Both the position numbers and the translations under genes were made by a program. Source: Acidimicrobiaceae bacterium (GTDB taxonomy: Bacteria > Actinomycetota > Acidimicrobiia > Acidimicrobiales > UBA8190). From it: 64,000 nt of DNA. Positions 61,327-64,000 of this stretch are shown piece after piece. The notes beneath the pieces were generated by a model. That model was not told the origin of the DNA and searched no databases. It saw only the letters and a list, made by a program, of their open reading frames with translations. The stretch covers positions 41,729 to 105,728 of the forward strand of contig PLXQ01000076.1 in the NCBI GenBank assembly GCA_003151475.1. Direction: 5' to 3'. Within the stretch, counting starts at the first letter, position 1. Every line of letters starts with the position of its first letter.

Positions 61327-61747
61327 GGCGGTCTGTATCCAGCCTGTACCCAGGGACACGGCACATGGGGGACGCTGGTGGCACCCAGTGACAGAAGATT
61401 GTGTATGAATAGTCGCAGGTCAGACGACGAAGACGCTGGTGGGAGTGGGCCTAGTTCTGAGCGAGGCCACAGATTCCTAAACCGGATGCGTGGATTCGAT
61501 TCCCACCGGGGGCACAAAGATGAGAGTCCTGGGCGCAAGAGAGTAAGGGTCGCCCAGGTGTGCGGAAGACGGACGGTAACCACGGTGGGAGAGGGTCAGG
61601 CAGGTGAAGTGACATTTGGGGTCTGACCGATCTGTCTCGGCCAGCGAGCGAAAGGCGGAGACGAGCGAGGGTCGGACGGGTGCCCGGCTCGAACCCTGAG
61701 CGTCATCGGGCGGTTTCGGGGACCCAGTCGCAGTTGGCAACCGGCCA
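61327..61747. repeat. Direct repeat, right copy (about 420 bp), with tRNA 3' half
   Basis: Second copy of the sequence at 52735-53166, same orientation. The copies differ by scattered substitutions and short indels (for example a deletion of about a dozen bases near GTGCCCGGCTCGAACC relative to the left copy). It closes the kdp module. Confidence 0.9.
61467..61514 (+). other. tRNA 3'-half remnant (attachment-site-like), right copy
   Basis: The same tRNA 3' half as at 52872, with one mismatch in the T stem (GTGGA against CCCAC) and one more G in the acceptor part (CGGGGGCA). No 5' half is present on this side either. Confidence 0.7.
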
Positions 61748-61874
61748 GGTTCACCGGTGGACCAAGGTTAAAGGCGGTGACGCAGTTGGCCGATAGGCCA
61801 TAGGTGCCCTGTTTTCGTCACGCGCGACACCCCGCTGTCGGGGCGCGGCCTCCGGAACGTGTCAGGCGCTCATC

Positions 61875-63239
61875 GTGAAAAGCCTGGATCTCACTGCCGC
61901 TATGGGTCAGACGATTGACCCACTGCGGTTGATGCAGCGCGTTACCGATCGGACGTTGGAGTTGATAGCGGCGGCCGACGGGGTGATGGTCGGGTTGGCC
62001 AATGATCACGGGGTGACTTATGTCTGCGGCGCCGGTCACCGCGTGTCGCATCTCGGGACCAGAGTCGACCTGGAGTCCAGCCTGAGCGGCCTCGCTGTGC
62101 GGACGGGGCAGCTGCAGCGCTCCGACGACACCGACGCCGACCCTCGTGTGGATACCGCCGCCTGTCGTCGGCTGTCGGTTGCGTCGTTGGTGTGTGTTCC
62201 ATTGTCCCGGATGCACGAGACGCTCGGCGTTCTCGCGGTCAACGCCACCCGACCGCATGCTTTCACCGACGACGACCTCGAGGTCCTGACCCGATTGGCG
62301 GACTTCGTGAGCGTCGCCATCGGATCGGCGTGTGATCTGTCCCGAGTGAGCAGCCAGCTTCTAGGGCTCAGCCAACCAACGGAGGCGTCAGCGGAGGCCG
62401 CCGAATCGGTGAACACATCGGCGGACACGGCTAGCCGGTATGTGATGGGTGTCCTCAGCCCCGAGACTGTCACCCGAATCGACTGCGGCCAACGGATTCA
62501 ACGAGTGCTCGACCATCCCACAGTTCTGTCGATGGTTTTCCAACCGATCGTCGATCTGGTCACCGACGAGGTCGCCGCCGTCGAAGCACTCGCCCGCTTC
62601 GACGTCTCGCCCTATCGCGCGCCAGATGTGTGGTTCCACGAAGCTCACGAGCACGGTCTTGGTGTTGAACTGGAACTCCTCGCCGTCACCCTCGCGCTGG
62701 CTCAGCTACCGATGCTGCCCAACGGTGTCGCCCTCACGATCAACGCCGGCCCGGAGCTGGTCATGTGTCCCCGGTTCGTCAACGCCTTTCTCGATGTCCC
62801 CGCCCGAGAAGTCATTCTCGAGCTCACCGAGCACACGCTTGTCGACGACTACCCGGCGCTTATCGCTGCCTTGTATGAACTGAGGCGAAAAGGAACACGC
62901 CTATCCATCGATGACACCGGCTCCGGCTTTTCGAGCCTTGCCCACATCCTGAAGCTGGCTCCGGACTTCATCAAGCTCGACCGCGCCCTCGTCAGCGGCA
63001 TCGACGTGGATCCTGTGCGACGCGCTCTCGCTACCTCGCTCGTCACGTTCGCGGCCGACACTGGCGCGGACATTGTCGCCGAGGGGGTGGAAACCAAGGA
63101 CGAGCTCGAGGTTCTCCGCCGCCTCGGCGTGCGTTATGCCCAGGGATACCACCTCGGTCACCCTTCGGCTCTCGACGCCCTAGCCAACCGTCGTCGGCGA
63201 CCACCTGCCTCATTGCGGGCGCTGCACCAGACTTCGTAG
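61875..63239 (+). CDS. GAF-EAL protein (probable c-di-GMP phosphodiesterase)
   Basis: 454 residues. Residues about 10-155 are a GAF sensor (LMQRVTDRTLELIAAADGVMVGLAND ... SLVCVPLSRMHETLGVLAV). A linker of about 50 residues leads to an EAL domain (about 210-445). Catalytic landmarks are present: AVEALARF (EAL), NAGPELV (Asn), ELTEHT (Glu), SIDDTGSGFSS (Asp pair), FIKLDRALV (Lys), VAEGVET (Glu) and QGYHLG (Gln). No GGDEF domain. It should hydrolyse c-di-GMP in response to a ligand of the GAF domain. It lies just outside the right repeat. Confidence 0.86.
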   Translation: MKSLDLTAAMGQTIDPLRLMQRVTDRTLELIAAADGVMVGLANDHGVTYVCGAGHRVSHLGTRVDLESSLSGLAVRTGQLQRSDDTDADPRVDTAACRRLSVASLVCVPLSRMHETLGVLAVNATRPHAFTDDDLEVLTRLADFVSVAIGSACDLSRVSSQLLGLSQPTEASAEAAESVNTSADTASRYVMGVLSPETVTRIDCGQRIQRVLDHPTVLSMVFQPIVDLVTDEVAAVEALARFDVSPYRAPDVWFHEAHEHGLGVELELLAVTLALAQLPMLPNGVALTINAGPELVMCPRFVNAFLDVPAREVILELTEHTLVDDYPALIAALYELRRKGTRLSIDDTGSGFSSLAHILKLAPDFIKLDRALVSGIDVDPVRRALATSLVTFAADTGADIVAEGVETKDELEVLRRLGVRYAQGYHLGHPSALDALANRRRRPPASLRALHQTS

Positions 63240-63906
63240 AGTGCATCGATCTTTGGCACGCACATCAACGCTCCTGGGTCGGCACGGCGACTCGACGGTT
63301 GGGGATGTTGGAGATGCCCTTCCTCGGCGATTGAGCTAGGGGCGAACTCGCTCACCTCGAGCGAACCTGTCTTGTTGGTTCAGCGGCGGGTATCGGGCGG
63401 ACGCGCGGGGAGTAAATATGCCGCCACCTGAAGCGTGGCGACTGGCCGCTCGGCTCGATGAGCATCATCTCCTGGAGACCAACGGACGGATGGCCTACGA
63501 GCGGACCAACCCCGTCGCAAGTGCTGGTTGGTTCCGCCAGCCCGGCAGGAGTACGCCCGCGTGGGGGATCACGGAGCGTGTCGACGGTTACTGCGCGACG
63601 TCCTACATCTACAGCCGTCGGCCGCAGCCCGTTCCGTGATTGGACGTGGCGGCGGCAATGGCTGACATCGGGTGCTGGCCGTACGAAAGACCGTACCCGA
63701 TGGAAGCGATGATGACGGCGATCAACGCTGAGCCTGCTGATCCCACTGCGAGATCGGTGAAACCTGCTCGGATTGGCAACGTCATGATCTCGTTGAATCA
63801 GCGACCCGAAATGAACGATAGGTCGCATCCGTTGACGGCGACACCTCGAGCACATCGAGATAGTTTGCTTAGCCCTATGGCCGGCGCTGAGGTCGAAGGT
63901 GAGCCG
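63240..63906. other. Weakly coding tail region
   Basis: No gene can be supported with confidence. A 73-residue frame at 63418-63639 (+) follows GGGGAG 6 bases before its ATG. A 58-residue frame at 63609-63785 (-) has one possible membrane helix (AGSALIAVIIASIGYGLSYG). Neither has a recognised family. Confidence 0.35.
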
Positions 63907-64000
63907 ATGAAACGAGCACGCCTGATGGGCTACCTCCGTGCTGCAGGAGGCTTAGCGCTGATTGTTGTTCCTAAACTTAGCCCGGATCCACCGAATAACC
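63907..64000 (+). CDS. Possible start of a gene cut by the window edge
   Basis: An open frame from the ATG at 63907, preceded by GAAGGTGAG, runs off the end of the window (31 residues: MKRARLMGYLRAAGGLALIV and on). The hydrophobic N-terminus could be a signal or membrane segment. No family can be assigned. Confidence 0.3.
   Translation, partial: MKRARLMGYLRAAGGLALIVVPKLSPDPPNN

Noticed and set aside
1..64000. Search for CRISPR arrays, insertion sequences and intact integrases
   Set aside because: None was seen; no transposase or recombinase motif could be supported in any frame.

Overview
The window is high-GC DNA with dense, short-spaced genes, many GTG/TTG starts and ATGA/GTGA stop-start overlaps. 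The gene content (several acyl-CoA dehydrogenases, a CoA-transferase III/racemase protein, MaoC-type hydratases, an LLM flavin oxidoreductase, a truncated KdpD, SufR-like regulators) fits an actinobacterium, most likely a member of the Acidimicrobiia. That taxonomic placement is inference from style and content only.

Region 1 (1-4.1 kb) holds a partial SnoaL-like protein, a secreted glutamic (G1) peptidase, an NAD-dependent epimerase, a methyltransferase and an anchored DUF5666/PepSY-like protein. Region 2 (4.2-16.8 kb) is an acyl-CoA catabolic district. A leftward thioesterase / SCP2-type thiolase / HMG-CoA-synthase-like-DUF35 unit faces a rightward operon of acyl-CoA dehydrogenase A, alpha-methylacyl-CoA racemase-like protein, two MaoC-like hydratase subunits and acyl-CoA dehydrogenase B. 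The set resembles branched or sterol side-chain beta-oxidation. Both units carry the same 19-bp palindrome (TCTGAC-N5-GTCAGA) in front of their first gene, so they are probably one regulon.

Region 3 (16.8-32.3 kb) is mixed: metalloprotease, DHA2 transporter, PIG-L deacetylase, DUF899, peptidase E, phosphoesterase, Baeyer-Villiger-type monooxygenase, tRNA-Arg(CCU), and a nitronate monooxygenase - glycogen-debranching enzyme (frameshifted) - DUF3565/DUF1971 operon.

Region 4 (32.4-51.1 kb) is a redox and reactive-nitrogen/oxygen flavoured island. It has three SufR-like regulators with a C-x13-C motif, a DoxX-like protein, FolE, transaldolase, ferredoxin reductases, 1-Cys peroxiredoxin, AhpD-like proteins, a hemerythrin-DUF2249 protein coupled to a Rieske ferredoxin, a heme-copper-oxidase-like membrane protein, a stand-alone DUF2249 protein and a SufT-like factor. 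It also holds a TPP riboswitch in front of an NCS1 permease. From 37 to 53 kb there is visible decay: a methyltransferase with an internal TAG, an MFS transporter cut by TAA, a broken DUF488 gene, a broken AlkA-N-like gene and a broken AhpD-like gene.

Region 5 (52.7-61.7 kb) is a K+-transport module: a small membrane ORF, kdpF, kdpA, kdpB, kdpC, an OB-fold protein, a KdpD-like kinase lacking the classical N-terminal sensor, and kdpE. It lies between two direct repeats of about 420 bp, each carrying the 3' half of a tRNA. The window ends with a GAF-EAL protein (61.9-63.2 kb) and a weakly coding tail.
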